DNA from: Candidatus Poribacteria bacterium
GTDB lineage: Bacteria; Poribacteria; WGA-4E; WGA-3G
DNA length: 43,764 nt
Direction: 5' to 3'
Assembly (NCBI GenBank): GCA_022824265.1
Contig: JAJEAG010000047.1
Coordinates: 1-43,764, forward strand
Part shown: positions 16,415-25,741 of the stretch, piece by piece
Numbering within the stretch: the stretch's first letter is position 1
Layout: every line of letters starts with the position of its first letter
The notes under the pieces: generated by a model
Told to the model about the DNA's origin: nothing
Databases searched by the model: none
What the model saw: only the letters and a program-made list of their open reading frames with translations
Made by a program: the position numbers and the translations under genes

Positions 16415-18235
16415 TTATTCAGTTGTCCGAACCCACTCCAATTTGGTTTTTAGTTTTGGTATCAAATTGTTATCAAGCAAAAATATGTGGTCAGGTTGAT
16501 CAAGAAGTCTTGCATAATATCTTCCTACTTGGTCTTGTTTACCTATCTGCAACACATGCTCTTTTTGCTTATTTAATTCTATATTAATCTGTATGTGTGG
16601 TGAGTTTAAACCTGTAGTAGTTTCCTGATTTATTTTATTGTAGGTAATGTATTCTTCTACCTTCAAGTCAATCAATTCGTAAAGTAAAGAATTTATTTCA
16701 GCATTTTTTGCGTTTTCTTTTACAGGATACGTTAGTCTCCAATTTGTACCAAGTCGTTGACATGTAAATTGGACATCTCCGTTATCAACTGCATCTCTTG
16801 TGTATTTTATAGCAAGTCGAGATGGATCATCAATACTAAAATTGAATAAATTCTTATCACGAAGCCATGCAATACCTTTGCTAATTTTATCATATAGGTC
16901 ACGATTAACACTGACAATTTTATCTGAATTATTTACACTAACATAAACTGTCCCATCAGTAGCGATATTGCCAAAATGTATTCTAACAAGCTTTTCCTCA
17001 CCTTGTAATGTGAATATCACTTTTATTTTTGGATTTTCTAATCCATACTGAGCAAGGTTCTTTGACTGACCATTAACATGCGATGCCGCTTCTAAGGAGT
17101 CAGCACCAAATATCAGATCACTAACGGCTTTTGGGTTAGCATTAAAAATATTATTCTTATTATCTTGAAATTCCCACGTTTTGTCCTGTAACTTGATACC
17201 TACAATTTTTTGGATGTTGTTTTGTATCTCAAATTTTATGACATCTTTACGCTGAAAATCAAGTAAACGTTTATCACGGAAGTCGAATAAAGTATTATTG
17301 AGTAATTTGACGATATCATCGGTAACTGTATATACCCCACCTTGATGGACTGATCTAACATAAACATAACCTTTTTCCTCGTTATTCAGTGAAGAGGATG
17401 TTACAGTTGAACCTATGTCAAGTCCATAAGTTTCACTTCCATCTGTCATACTAAATTGGATACGAGGATTTTTTAACCCATATTTATCTAAATTAGAATC
17501 AACAGCTTTTCCATCTAATTCAAAGGTAGACACTTTCATAGAATGTAATCTTGTAAGAATGGATTTTATATATTCCGTATCAGCATTCGTAGCAATTGGC
17601 TGTGTGATTTTCCAATCGTAACCGTCTTTTTTACAAATAAACTGTTCCGGTTTCTGATACTGAATTTCTGTGATTGTTTCAGGTTCAAACTTTATAACTG
17701 ACTTGTCTCGGATATCTGTTGGGGATTTAGTTAAATCATCAAGTGCACTGGATTCTATAATGAATATATCTTCTTCTGACTTCTCTTTCGTATATACTGA
17801 AAAATTAATGCCCTTATTTCCTATAAGAAAGGTTTTAGGTGAACTCTCAACATCCTTCCACAATTCTACTATTATAGCAGGTTTTTCTAAACCATACTGA
17901 TGATATTCAGAAACCTCAAGAGTCTGTCTAACGCGTTTATTCAAAAAATCATCTAATATTTCGTTGACTTTCTCAATGTCTGTGTCTGCTTTAAAGGGTG
18001 TTGATATCATCCATACATTTTTATCCTTTCTTTCGACCGTCAGAGTCTGATATGATTCATCAGCATAGGTAAGACGCAGTTTATTAATCTTTTTGCGTGG
18101 CAAATCATAAACTTGGTAGATTCTGGGTTTATCCTTTTCAGTTTTCACTTGTTCTGGTTTCGGAAGTATTAAGAAGTATGCTATAGCGATCCCCACAAGA
18201 ACAACTATAATTATAAGGGTAGATCGGAAATTCAT
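16415..18235 (-). CDS. DUF4340 protein with four repeats
   Basis: A 606-aa protein with an N-terminal membrane anchor (residues about 4-22, MNFRSTLIIIVVLVG) and a long extracytoplasmic part. The recurring motif Y-G-L-x-x-P-x-I followed by a strand ending in I-G appears four times: YGLEKPAI, YGLKNPRI, YGLENPKI and TGLNSPHI. This fits tandem DUF4340 units. The start was chosen because the ATG at 18235 overlaps the upstream stop as ATGA and is preceded by GGAGG. DUF4340 proteins commonly sit after GldG in gliding-type ABC clusters, as here. Function is unknown; a partner of the transporter is likely. Confidence 0.85.
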   Translation of the reverse strand: MNFRSTLIIIVVLVGIAIAYFLILPKPEQVKTEKDKPRIYQVYDLPRKKINKLRLTYADESYQTLTVERKDKNVWMISTPFKADTDIEKVNEILDDFLNKRVRQTLEVSEYHQYGLEKPAIIVELWKDVESSPKTFLIGNKGINFSVYTKEKSEEDIFIIESSALDDLTKSPTDIRDKSVIKFEPETITEIQYQKPEQFICKKDGYDWKITQPIATNADTEYIKSILTRLHSMKVSTFELDGKAVDSNLDKYGLKNPRIQFSMTDGSETYGLDIGSTVTSSSLNNEEKGYVYVRSVHQGGVYTVTDDIVKLLNNTLFDFRDKRLLDFQRKDVIKFEIQNNIQKIVGIKLQDKTWEFQDNKNNIFNANPKAVSDLIFGADSLEAASHVNGQSKNLAQYGLENPKIKVIFTLQGEEKLVRIHFGNIATDGTVYVSVNNSDKIVSVNRDLYDKISKGIAWLRDKNLFNFSIDDPSRLAIKYTRDAVDNGDVQFTCQRLGTNWRLTYPVKENAKNAEINSLLYELIDLKVEEYITYNKINQETTTGLNSPHIQINIELNKQKEHVLQIGKQDQVGRYYARLLDQPDHIFLLDNNLIPKLKTKLEWVRTTE

Positions 18236-19815
18236 TCTTTTCCTCCCTCTCGCCTTTGCCACCATACCACTAAACCACTAATAAATACAGATAATGGTAT
18301 TAAAAACAGAGATATTAACTGCACAAGATTCGCTTCTTGTATAGTCATTCTACGTAAAACCTGGTTGCTCTTGTCAGGTTCTGTGATTGCAATTAGGTCT
18401 CCATCTTCAGTAAGCCAATTGATTGAATTGATCAATAGGATACCATTTGCTTCACCCCAAAAAAAGTTCATTGCAATCTGTGAACTCCCAAATACGACGA
18501 TTCGTGTGTGATTTATTTCTGAAGTTGCCTCATCTTCTGAATCAATAATCTTCTCTACTGCGACAGCTATAGAAACGGGTGCTGCTAAATCTACATCTGG
18601 TGTATAGCCATCACTGCTGAACTTCCCATCAGGATTACGTCCGCTCTCTGCCCAACTAACTGTTTTCGGGCTTGCTGTTTTTGCTAAAGATTTGATTATT
18701 AGTTCGGATTTTGAATTATTGATAGGTGTAACTGAACGCGTATTAGGAAATGCAAGACGATGACCTGCCAACGGACGTGTTATCTCGTGGAATTCAAAAT
18801 TAGGAAAAGGGGCACTCGGTCCAAGCATAATAGCTTGAGCAACCTTATCTAATACAAGATCGTTACCTACGGAAACACCCCATTTTTTTATGAGTTGAAC
18901 AAGTCCCTTGTTAACATCCTCAGTTTCCTTTGATGGATTAAACAGTATCAACAGTTTTCCATAGTTAGCTAAATATTTGTCTACCTTTCCTATATCTTTT
19001 TGCGAAAATGGGTATGTTGGTCCAGCAATAACAAGTAAGTCACAATCATCTGGAATATCTTGTTCTATCAGGAATGATAAAGAGATAGGTTCGTAATTAT
19101 TATTTTCTAATTTATCTTTTAGTTTGCTTAATCCAGAATCATTTAAATCACCTATCTTATGTTCACCATGATCTTCAAGGAAGTAGACTTTTTTTGATCT
19201 TTTTTGAATGAGTTTAAGAACAGCACTTGTGAACTTCTGTTCGCTGACAATAGTTACCTCTTCTTTTTTTTCATTAGTCGTAAATACTACTGTTCCATCA
19301 ACCAATTTTGTATCAACAAGATGTGTTTCAATATACGGGTTTTTAATTGAAAAAGATATAAATTCAGATTCTCGTTGATACAATTCTAACTTATCTATTG
19401 CTCTAACGGCATTTTGTGAGGTAGGATCACTAAAAAATGCTATTACATCGATTTTTTTATCCAATGACTTGAGAATTTTCAACGTTGAATCAGAAAGAGA
19501 ATTTTCTCTTAATTCTGTTAAATCTAACTTGTAATCCAATCTTTGTGCAACGATGATATTGACAAATACCGCAATACCTATGACCCCGATAATACTCAGG
19601 GTGACATTTGTACCATAACGTAATTGCCTACTGGCAAAAAAGTTGACAAATTCTTTGTAACGTAGTATAGCAAAAACAGCAAATGCAGCTATAAAAAGAA
19701 TAAAGAAAATCCAAAAAGCAATCCATACTTTAAGGACTAACCATACAATTACAAGAAAAGATAAAATTAGACTGACGAACCCAAAAAGCGAACCGGCAAC
19801 GTTTTTTCCTGCCAT
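18232..19815 (-). CDS. GldG-like ABC transporter auxiliary protein
   Basis: A 527-aa protein with two or three N-terminal membrane helices (residues 5-50 and about 68-88), a large extracytoplasmic domain (a LDLTELRENSLSDSTLKIL start, a FLEDHGEHKIGDL segment and VIAGPTYPFSQ) and a C-terminal helix before a basic WWQRREGG tail. This is the GldG family arrangement. In Bacteroidota GldG works with GldA and GldF in a gliding-related ABC complex; in other phyla the role is open. GGAG lies 7-8 nt before the ATG, and the gene follows the permease by 3 nt. It is coupled to the DUF4340 gene by an ATGA overlap. Confidence 0.88.
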   Translation of the reverse strand: MAGKNVAGSLFGFVSLILSFLVIVWLVLKVWIAFWIFFILFIAAFAVFAILRYKEFVNFFASRQLRYGTNVTLSIIGVIGIAVFVNIIVAQRLDYKLDLTELRENSLSDSTLKILKSLDKKIDVIAFFSDPTSQNAVRAIDKLELYQRESEFISFSIKNPYIETHLVDTKLVDGTVVFTTNEKKEEVTIVSEQKFTSAVLKLIQKRSKKVYFLEDHGEHKIGDLNDSGLSKLKDKLENNNYEPISLSFLIEQDIPDDCDLLVIAGPTYPFSQKDIGKVDKYLANYGKLLILFNPSKETEDVNKGLVQLIKKWGVSVGNDLVLDKVAQAIMLGPSAPFPNFEFHEITRPLAGHRLAFPNTRSVTPINNSKSELIIKSLAKTASPKTVSWAESGRNPDGKFSSDGYTPDVDLAAPVSIAVAVEKIIDSEDEATSEINHTRIVVFGSSQIAMNFFWGEANGILLINSINWLTEDGDLIAITEPDKSNQVLRRMTIQEANLVQLISLFLIPLSVFISGLVVWWQRREGGKE

Positions 19816-19818
19816 ATT

Positions 19819-20544
19819 CTATCTCCATTTTGAAGATTCAATTGACTTGAACGTTGCAAACAAGCAGACACAGGTAAAACTAATGTAGTAAATAATATCC
19901 TTAAATGACATTGCTCCACGCGAGAAATCACTATAATGTTCACTGAAGGATAGATAACTCAAAAATTTTCCGATAGTTTTATCTTGGTTTGAGACAGCAC
20001 CTATAATCCATAGTACCAATAGAAAACCAAAACTTGTCAATGCTGCTACGATCTGATTTTTACTCAGCGAAGACATCAATAACCCTAATGACAAAAAGCA
20101 TGAACAAAGCAGGATGAGTCCAAGGTATCCACTGATTATCAAACCACCGTCTAAATGTCCAAATCGTTGGGTAAGGAATGGGAAAAGTAGGGTTAAAGCA
20201 AGCATAAGTATGACAAGTGTCATACATGCCAAGTATTTTCCAAGAACAACTTGTCCGTCCGTAATTGGGGATGTTAGAAGCAATTCAATAGTCCCGGATT
20301 TACGTTCCTCTGCAAATAGTTTCATTGTTAAGACCGGCGTAAAAAAAAGTAGTATTGTTGCCATACTACCAAATGCAGTCTGCATGACTCCATCACCATA
20401 ACCACTATTACCGCTTGCTCGGAACAAATAATAGAAAAAGAGAAAACCCGATAATGCTGAAAAGACAAAACAGACGAAATAAGCTATGGGCGAAACAAAA
20501 TATGTATAGAGTTCTTTGGTGCAAACTGCAAGTATGTTTCTCAT
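19819..20544 (-). CDS. GldF-like ABC-2 permease
   Basis: A 241-aa membrane protein with about six hydrophobic helices in the ABC-2 permease pattern (ELYTYFVSPIAYFVCFVF start; FAEERKSGTIELLLTSP, the cytoplasmic loop typical of ABC-2 subunits). It pairs with GldG 3 nt downstream. No ABC ATPase gene is found in the window, so the ATP-binding partner (GldA-like) must be encoded elsewhere. The substrate is unknown. It follows the HemQ-like gene by 35 nt. Confidence 0.88.
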   Translation of the reverse strand: MRNILAVCTKELYTYFVSPIAYFVCFVFSALSGFLFFYYLFRASGNSGYGDGVMQTAFGSMATILLFFTPVLTMKLFAEERKSGTIELLLTSPITDGQVVLGKYLACMTLVILMLALTLLFPFLTQRFGHLDGGLIISGYLGLILLCSCFLSLGLLMSSLSKNQIVAALTSFGFLLVLWIIGAVSNQDKTIGKFLSYLSFSEHYSDFSRGAMSFKDIIYYISFTCVCLFATFKSIESSKWR

Positions 20545-20579
20545 GTAGTTTACTCATCATTAACAATTTATTGGATTTG

Positions 20580-21314
20580 TCATCCAAACTGTTTCCTAAC
20601 TTTTCCCACAAAGAATGGACCGAGGGATTCAATATATTTTGTTGTTTGTTCAGTTTTACGCATATCTTGAATTAAACGTGATAAAGGATATAATTCTGCA
20701 CCTACTAAGCCAATCACGAATTCATTATCATTCCTATCTAAACCGAAACATGCAAGCCTGATATCACTTGCATGCCCACCCGCAGCGTAACTACGTCCAA
20801 GCATGGCATGTTCTCCAAGAATCCGTCCACGATCCCGTGGTTCAAGCTGATAAAATTCAGATTTACGTCGGAGTGGGTACCATATTGCCCAAGGATAATC
20901 GGAATTAAGAACATTTCTACGCGGTTTATCTATAAGCCACTCTTTTAAGTCTGGTTCTCTGCCACTTGAATAGGTGCGTCCGATCATTGTCATTTCTGGA
21001 CGATATGTAAGATTAGATTCAACTTGTGCTTGATGAAGCAATGAACGGGATTCTTTCAGCAAGGTTGCTGGATCCTCTGCCATGAAAAGCACACCGATAC
21101 CGTTTGGATGGTTCATGTCGTCATAAAGAACAGCGTTCAAACGACACATATCAAGCATTTCAACAATTCTTGATGTGTCGTTGTCCGTTTCAAAAACATG
21201 AAGTTGAAAGAACAATCTATGATCGCTAAATTGTGGTTCTCCATCAATAGGTAGTCCTGTTTCACGGATATCTAATGACTCAGGTGGTTTTGGTATATCT
21301 CTTTCAGATTTCAT
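20580..21314 (-). CDS. Chlorite dismutase/HemQ-like heme protein
   Basis: A 244-aa protein of the chlorite-dismutase superfamily. The second half has the family core: WAIWYPLRRKSEFYQL, then GEHAMLGRSYAAGG, where H is the expected proximal heme ligand, then CFGLDRNDNEFVIGLVG and RKTEQTTKY. The length and YP-motif suggest a HemQ-like coproheme decarboxylase rather than a true chlorite dismutase. The position of HemQ's catalytic Lys appears to be Arg here (YPLRR), which is uncertain without alignment. The ATG at 21314 is used; a TTG six codons upstream is an alternative. It lies between ClpX-like and GldF-like genes. Confidence 0.78.
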   Translation of the reverse strand: MKSERDIPKPPESLDIRETGLPIDGEPQFSDHRLFFQLHVFETDNDTSRIVEMLDMCRLNAVLYDDMNHPNGIGVLFMAEDPATLLKESRSLLHQAQVESNLTYRPEMTMIGRTYSSGREPDLKEWLIDKPRRNVLNSDYPWAIWYPLRRKSEFYQLEPRDRGRILGEHAMLGRSYAAGGHASDIRLACFGLDRNDNEFVIGLVGAELYPLSRLIQDMRKTEQTTKYIESLGPFFVGKVRKQFG

Positions 21315-21343
21315 AAAGTGTATATTCGACAAATACCTTCGCT

Positions 21344-22918
21344 TTAGCTTTTTGTGTTATATGACTCTCGAATCCACTCCTCAAGTACTGGATCGGGATT
21401 ATCCACAACTTCCTTTGGTAAAGTAAATGAGGATCGTCCGGTATTCTGCTTTATAAGATTTAATCCATGTTCAAAACTGGACAGAATATCATCACAGACG
21501 TGTTGAATAGTGATTTCTTGTGACAACGCTCTTTCACAGATAGCATCTGTTGCTGATTCATCAAATTTTATTTCTAAGTCGTGGTCATCATAAAACTTTG
21601 CTTCATATCTACGTACTCGTTCTCGCAAGACCATATTTCTGTTGTATTTTTCATCATCAATAATTCGGTGTAGTTCAGTTTCAGGATCCTCTACGACTTC
21701 CGATGTTACAACAAATTCTTCTACACCTGTAGAGGGTAGTTCAAACTTATAATTGCGTAGTACCTTTTCACAGACAGTCATCAAAGCCCGAGCACCAGTT
21801 TTTTGTTCAATAGCTTGTTCAGCAATTTTACGTAATCCACAATCTGCAAATAACACATTAATTCCATAAGCGTTAAATGCGTTTTCATATTGACGAATAA
21901 TTGAACCTTCGGAGTGTTTCAGAATATAATAAAGATCATCAACAACTAATTCATTGCATACGACATGAACAGGAAGTCTACCGATAAATTCAGGTTCAAA
22001 TCCAAAATCAATAAAGTCCTTTGGAGTAACATTAGAAAGATATTGTGCTGCATCATCTGTTTGACTCGCGACTTCTGCGCTGAAACCGATTCTACTTTTA
22101 TGCATACGCTTCTTGATAATCTTTTCCATACCGGTAAATGCACCGCTAATAATGAAGAGTATATGTCGTGTATTGATAACTTCTTTTTCTACTTTACCGC
22201 GTTGTTGAAACTCCATAGCAGCACGCATCTGTGATGCAACATCATTACCACCCCTAAGGTCTACCTCTGTTTCCTCCATCAATTTTAGGAGTCCAATCTG
22301 TACGCCACGTCCACTAACATCACGTCCAATGATATTCGGTGGTGTTGCAATTTTATCTGCTTCATCAAGATATATTATTCCGTACTGTGCTAATTCAAGA
22401 TTATCCTCTGCTTGTGCAACAAGTTCACGGATCAGATCGTCTACATTGGCACCGACATAACCTGTTTCACTAAATCGGGTGGCATCGGCTTTAACAAATG
22501 GAACACCTATTAACTTCGCAATATGTCTAATCAAGTATGTTTTGCCAACACCTGTCGGTCCAAGCATAACAATATTCTGTTTAGAATAATCGGTTACCGC
22601 GGCATCAGGATTTTCATGGCATTCTCGCACGTGGTTGTAGTGATCGCATACAGCAATTGCAAGAGCTTTCTTAGCATCATCTTGCTTAATAACATAACGA
22701 TCTAAATAGTTCTTTATCTCTTTCGGCTTTAGGTCAAAATTCAGGTCAAATGTTGTCTGTGGTTCTGGTGTTTCATCTACTGTCGTTGTTGAGGAACTTT
22801 GTTGTCCACCCACATATCCGAGGCTGACACTTACACCATCACCGTATTTCTGTTTAAAGAATTCTTGAAAATCCTTTTCGATTTCTTCTTGAGTTGGAAT
22901 TTTCTTATCATATATCAT
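21344..22918 (-). CDS. ClpX-like AAA+ ATPase without zinc-binding domain
   Basis: A 524-aa AAA+ unfoldase. Walker A GPTGVGKT is at 120-127, the pore loop GYVG at 153-156, Walker B IYLDEA at 182-187 and sensor-2 GARALM near 360. An IGF tripeptide at 277-279 matches ClpX's ClpP-docking loop, so partnership with a ClpP protease is plausible. The N-terminal Cys4 zinc domain of ClpX is absent, replaced by a low-complexity Ser/Thr-rich linker (about 26-58). The C-terminus is about 100 residues longer than in standard ClpX. No clpP gene is in the window. It precedes the HemQ-like gene by 29 nt. Confidence 0.85.
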   Translation of the reverse strand: MIYDKKIPTQEEIEKDFQEFFKQKYGDGVSVSLGYVGGQQSSSTTTVDETPEPQTTFDLNFDLKPKEIKNYLDRYVIKQDDAKKALAIAVCDHYNHVRECHENPDAAVTDYSKQNIVMLGPTGVGKTYLIRHIAKLIGVPFVKADATRFSETGYVGANVDDLIRELVAQAEDNLELAQYGIIYLDEADKIATPPNIIGRDVSGRGVQIGLLKLMEETEVDLRGGNDVASQMRAAMEFQQRGKVEKEVINTRHILFIISGAFTGMEKIIKKRMHKSRIGFSAEVASQTDDAAQYLSNVTPKDFIDFGFEPEFIGRLPVHVVCNELVVDDLYYILKHSEGSIIRQYENAFNAYGINVLFADCGLRKIAEQAIEQKTGARALMTVCEKVLRNYKFELPSTGVEEFVVTSEVVEDPETELHRIIDDEKYNRNMVLRERVRRYEAKFYDDHDLEIKFDESATDAICERALSQEITIQHVCDDILSSFEHGLNLIKQNTGRSSFTLPKEVVDNPDPVLEEWIRESYNTKS

Positions 22919-23011
22919 TCTATGTTTTACCCATCAGAATCCTATAACTGGATTCCTACATACATGTGTCAGTTTTATCTAATGATAATGCATATTGGAA
23001 AGGATGAAATC

Positions 23012-24562
23012 TTATTCCTTCACATTTGCATAGAAGAAAGGGGGCATCGTCAAAGCAACGACATCATCCTCACCCGATATCTCGCGTGCCATTGATAGTG
23101 CGTCATCTAAATTCTTTGCCCAATCTACACCTAATTGTTGTGCAACCCTCGGCTCTTTTGGTCCAACCAGAATTACTTTAGATAGATATTTCAACGGATA
23201 AGTCGCCCAATACCACACTGTAAAAGGATGAAAACCGTGATGTGCATATCTATTACGATAACAGTCTATAAGATACTCATCCTTGGCGTATTTCTCCTGA
23301 TATTTCTGTTGCATCTCAAACGGTTCGGTTGTATCAGCAAGCACTTCATCGTAAAACATCTTATATGCAACATGATACTCCTCATGAAATATCTCATACG
23401 TCGGATTTAAAATAATGACAACCCCGTTCTTTTTTATCAACGGTTTGTTATAGAACCAATTAAATACATATCCAAGGATGTCACTCACTACTAAAACAGG
23501 ATTGATACGAGCATCCACAGCATAAGGACTCATATCTGGTAAACCAAAGACTAAAGTACTATATTGACGTGGAATATCAATTGACAACTGATCTTTCATC
23601 AATGATAATGTTTTTGCATGAACGGCATCGATGTCTCCAGCGTTTATTGCCATCGGTTCATAGTCAGTTCTTACGCTTTTGAGAATCTTATATCGTGCTG
23701 ATTCAGGTAAAAGCGACAAGGTTGCGGGTGTAAAAGTTTTGATTATTCGTTCAGCAATATTACAGTTTTTATTGGATTTTCCAACATAACGAAGATGGAA
23801 CGGATAAATTGCTCCATTCATCGCCGCTTCAATAACTAATATCGGTGTTTCTTTCTGAATAAGTCGACTCATCCGCTCAATACAAGCGTGCATGTGTGAA
23901 CCTTCAGGCTGCATCACATGGGGACTTTCTGATGTCATGTGTGGGGAATGATGCGGGGCAATTGAATTGTATGTGCCAAGACCCACAGCAACAGATTTAT
24001 GTCCACCATTGAGTGGAATCTGTATCATATCAACATATATAATTAGGTCTGCTTCAAGTGCTGCTTTATCAGTCTCAACGATCTCATCCTGATCTGTTTT
24101 CCCAACTTCAACAATTTGATCGGAATCTTCTGCATCAAAGTTTCGGAGTTGATGCGGATAGAACTCATCCATAATATCTTTCCCCAACATAAATTCGAGC
24201 TCATGTTCCTTCATCTTCCGGTGTAGGGCAACCGCACACATCAATTCAATTTTCTTTTTATAAACACCATATTCGTACAACATCTGCAATAGTGTTTCAA
24301 TCATTATCTGCCGCATATCCGGCTTCTTGGTTGCTGGAAACGGTTGGCAGTTGTCATCAAATAGTATTAACACTTTTGAATTACCATCTACAAGTTCTCG
24401 GAGCGGCGGCATATCAAGTGGGTTTTCAAAAGCATTTTTTGTATGATCAATGAGTTCAGAACGCTTAATTCCTGGAAGGGGTGGTTTGGCAAAAAACACC
24501 TCAGAATTGTCGGGCAATTTCGCATTTATGAGATGATTTCCGAAATATGTGAAGTATTTCAT
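23012..24562 (-). CDS. LarA-like DUF2088 protein
   Basis: A 516-aa protein related to nickel-pincer lactate racemase LarA. The N-terminal DUF2088 part shows LILFDDNCQPFPATKKPDMR (29-85), VALHRKM (H114) and GGHKSVAVGLGTYNSIAPHH (K189, H204/H205). K189 fits the cofactor-attaching Lys of LarA, and these His the nickel-region ligands. It is longer than LarA (about 425 aa), with an uncharacterised C-terminal part. The LarB-like gene lies 324 nt upstream on the same strand, which supports a pincer-cofactor-dependent racemase or epimerase. The substrate need not be lactate. LarC is not in the window. The start has a weak ribosome binding site. Confidence 0.82.
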   Translation of the reverse strand: MKYFTYFGNHLINAKLPDNSEVFFAKPPLPGIKRSELIDHTKNAFENPLDMPPLRELVDGNSKVLILFDDNCQPFPATKKPDMRQIMIETLLQMLYEYGVYKKKIELMCAVALHRKMKEHELEFMLGKDIMDEFYPHQLRNFDAEDSDQIVEVGKTDQDEIVETDKAALEADLIIYVDMIQIPLNGGHKSVAVGLGTYNSIAPHHSPHMTSESPHVMQPEGSHMHACIERMSRLIQKETPILVIEAAMNGAIYPFHLRYVGKSNKNCNIAERIIKTFTPATLSLLPESARYKILKSVRTDYEPMAINAGDIDAVHAKTLSLMKDQLSIDIPRQYSTLVFGLPDMSPYAVDARINPVLVVSDILGYVFNWFYNKPLIKKNGVVIILNPTYEIFHEEYHVAYKMFYDEVLADTTEPFEMQQKYQEKYAKDEYLIDCYRNRYAHHGFHPFTVWYWATYPLKYLSKVILVGPKEPRVAQQLGVDWAKNLDDALSMAREISGEDDVVALTMPPFFYANVKE

Positions 24563-24886
24563 TAACTGAAAAAACCTAATATAAACATGTTGTATTATGT
24601 ATTGAATTCTTACTTTATTTTAGCATAGTTAAGGACATTGTGCAAATATTTTGTATTGATAGCAGGTACATACATTTGCCGTATTACAATACGGTGAATT
24701 GATTTATAGTGAAATTCAAAAAATGTCTACACACCTGGTAGGTGCAGTTTCTAACCGCACTATTTACACAGGTTCGGTTAGGAAACCGAATCTACCAAAG
24801 TGTATAAGTAAATAGGTAAGTAAAGGGGAAAACTGAATAGAGAAAAATAGAAGAGATTAGTCCAATTAAGTCAATATAGACAATAA
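24563..24886. other. Intergenic region with inverted repeat
   Basis: 324 nt between the LarA-like and LarB-like genes with no ORF. It holds a 7-bp hairpin (CCGTATT 24679-24685 with AATACGG 24688-24694) and the imperfect inverted repeat at 24737-24796. The rest is AT-rich without a clear signal. Confidence 0.5.
24737..24796. repeat. Imperfect inverted repeat (possible REP/MITE-like element)
   Basis: GGTAGGTGCAGTTTC (24737-24751) is the near reverse complement of GAAACCGAATCTACC (24782-24796), 12 of 15 matching by eye. TAACCG (24752-24757) and CGGTTA (24775-24780) extend the arms almost to a loop. Such GTAGG-rich, AAACCG-type inverted repeats recur in some bacterial genomes; only this copy is visible here. 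Confidence 0.5.
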
Positions 24887-25639
24887 TTATTCATCGGATA
24901 AGCGATTTATAAGCGTTGCGCTATATCCTGCGCCAAAACCGTTATCAATATTAACAACGGTAACTCCAGAAGCACAACTGTTCAACATTCCGAGTAATGC
25001 AGCAAGTCCACCGAAACTGGCACCGTACCCAACACTTGTTGGTACTGCAATCACTGGAATATCAACCAATCCACCAACAACGCTTGGCAATGCACCTTCC
25101 ATTCCTGCAACTACTATAATGACTCTTGCCTGTAGAAGTTTCTCATGATTACCAATTAGCCTATGTAATCCGGCGACTCCAACATCGTATAGACGTTCTG
25201 GTGGACAACCCATCATATATGCAGTTTCAGCTGCTTCCTCTGCAACAGGTAAATCAGAAGTACCCGCAGATATGATAAGTACCCCATCTTTACCTTCTTT
25301 ATCAGATTGTATTACTGAGATTGTGCGACCGAGTTCGTTATAGCGAGCATCTGGATGAATTGCTTTTACAGCTTCGTACATCATAGGAGTAGCACGCGTT
25401 GCTAAAAGCGGATGTCCAGCATTAAGTATATGTTCACTAATTTTGGCAACTTGGGAATCGGTTTTACCTTCACAAAATATGACTTCAGGGAAACCGGTTC
25501 GAAGCTGCCTATGATGGTCAATTTTGGAAAAACCGAGGTCTTCAAAAGGTAAGGTGCGGAGAGATTGAAGTGCTTCATTCACCTCAATCTCTCCAGTTTT
25601 GACCTTCTCAAGGAGGGTTGTTAACTTTTCAACTTCCAT
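24887..25639 (-). CDS. larB: Nickel-pincer cofactor biosynthesis protein LarB
   Basis: A 250-aa LarB that carboxylates and hydrolyses nicotinic acid adenine dinucleotide as the first step to the pincer cofactor of LarA-type enzymes. The C-terminal PurE-like domain is visible: VIISAGTSDLPVAEEAA, VIIVVAGMEGALPSVVGGL and VPTSVGYGASFGG. The N-terminal part contains GFPEVIFCEGK, which is conserved in LarB. Length is normal (about 245). LarA-like is the next gene on the strand. LarC and LarE were not found in the window. The ribosome binding site is weak. Confidence 0.92.
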   Translation of the reverse strand: MEVEKLTTLLEKVKTGEIEVNEALQSLRTLPFEDLGFSKIDHHRQLRTGFPEVIFCEGKTDSQVAKISEHILNAGHPLLATRATPMMYEAVKAIHPDARYNELGRTISVIQSDKEGKDGVLIISAGTSDLPVAEEAAETAYMMGCPPERLYDVGVAGLHRLIGNHEKLLQARVIIVVAGMEGALPSVVGGLVDIPVIAVPTSVGYGASFGGLAALLGMLNSCASGVTVVNIDNGFGAGYSATLINRLSDE

Positions 25640-25741
25640 AGGCGTTGAAACTAAACTAAGAAGATGTAGTTCAAGATTTACTCAACTACGAAATAAAAAG
25701 ATTCTATGAAAAAGTATGACCAACTGATTGGTAATATGAGA

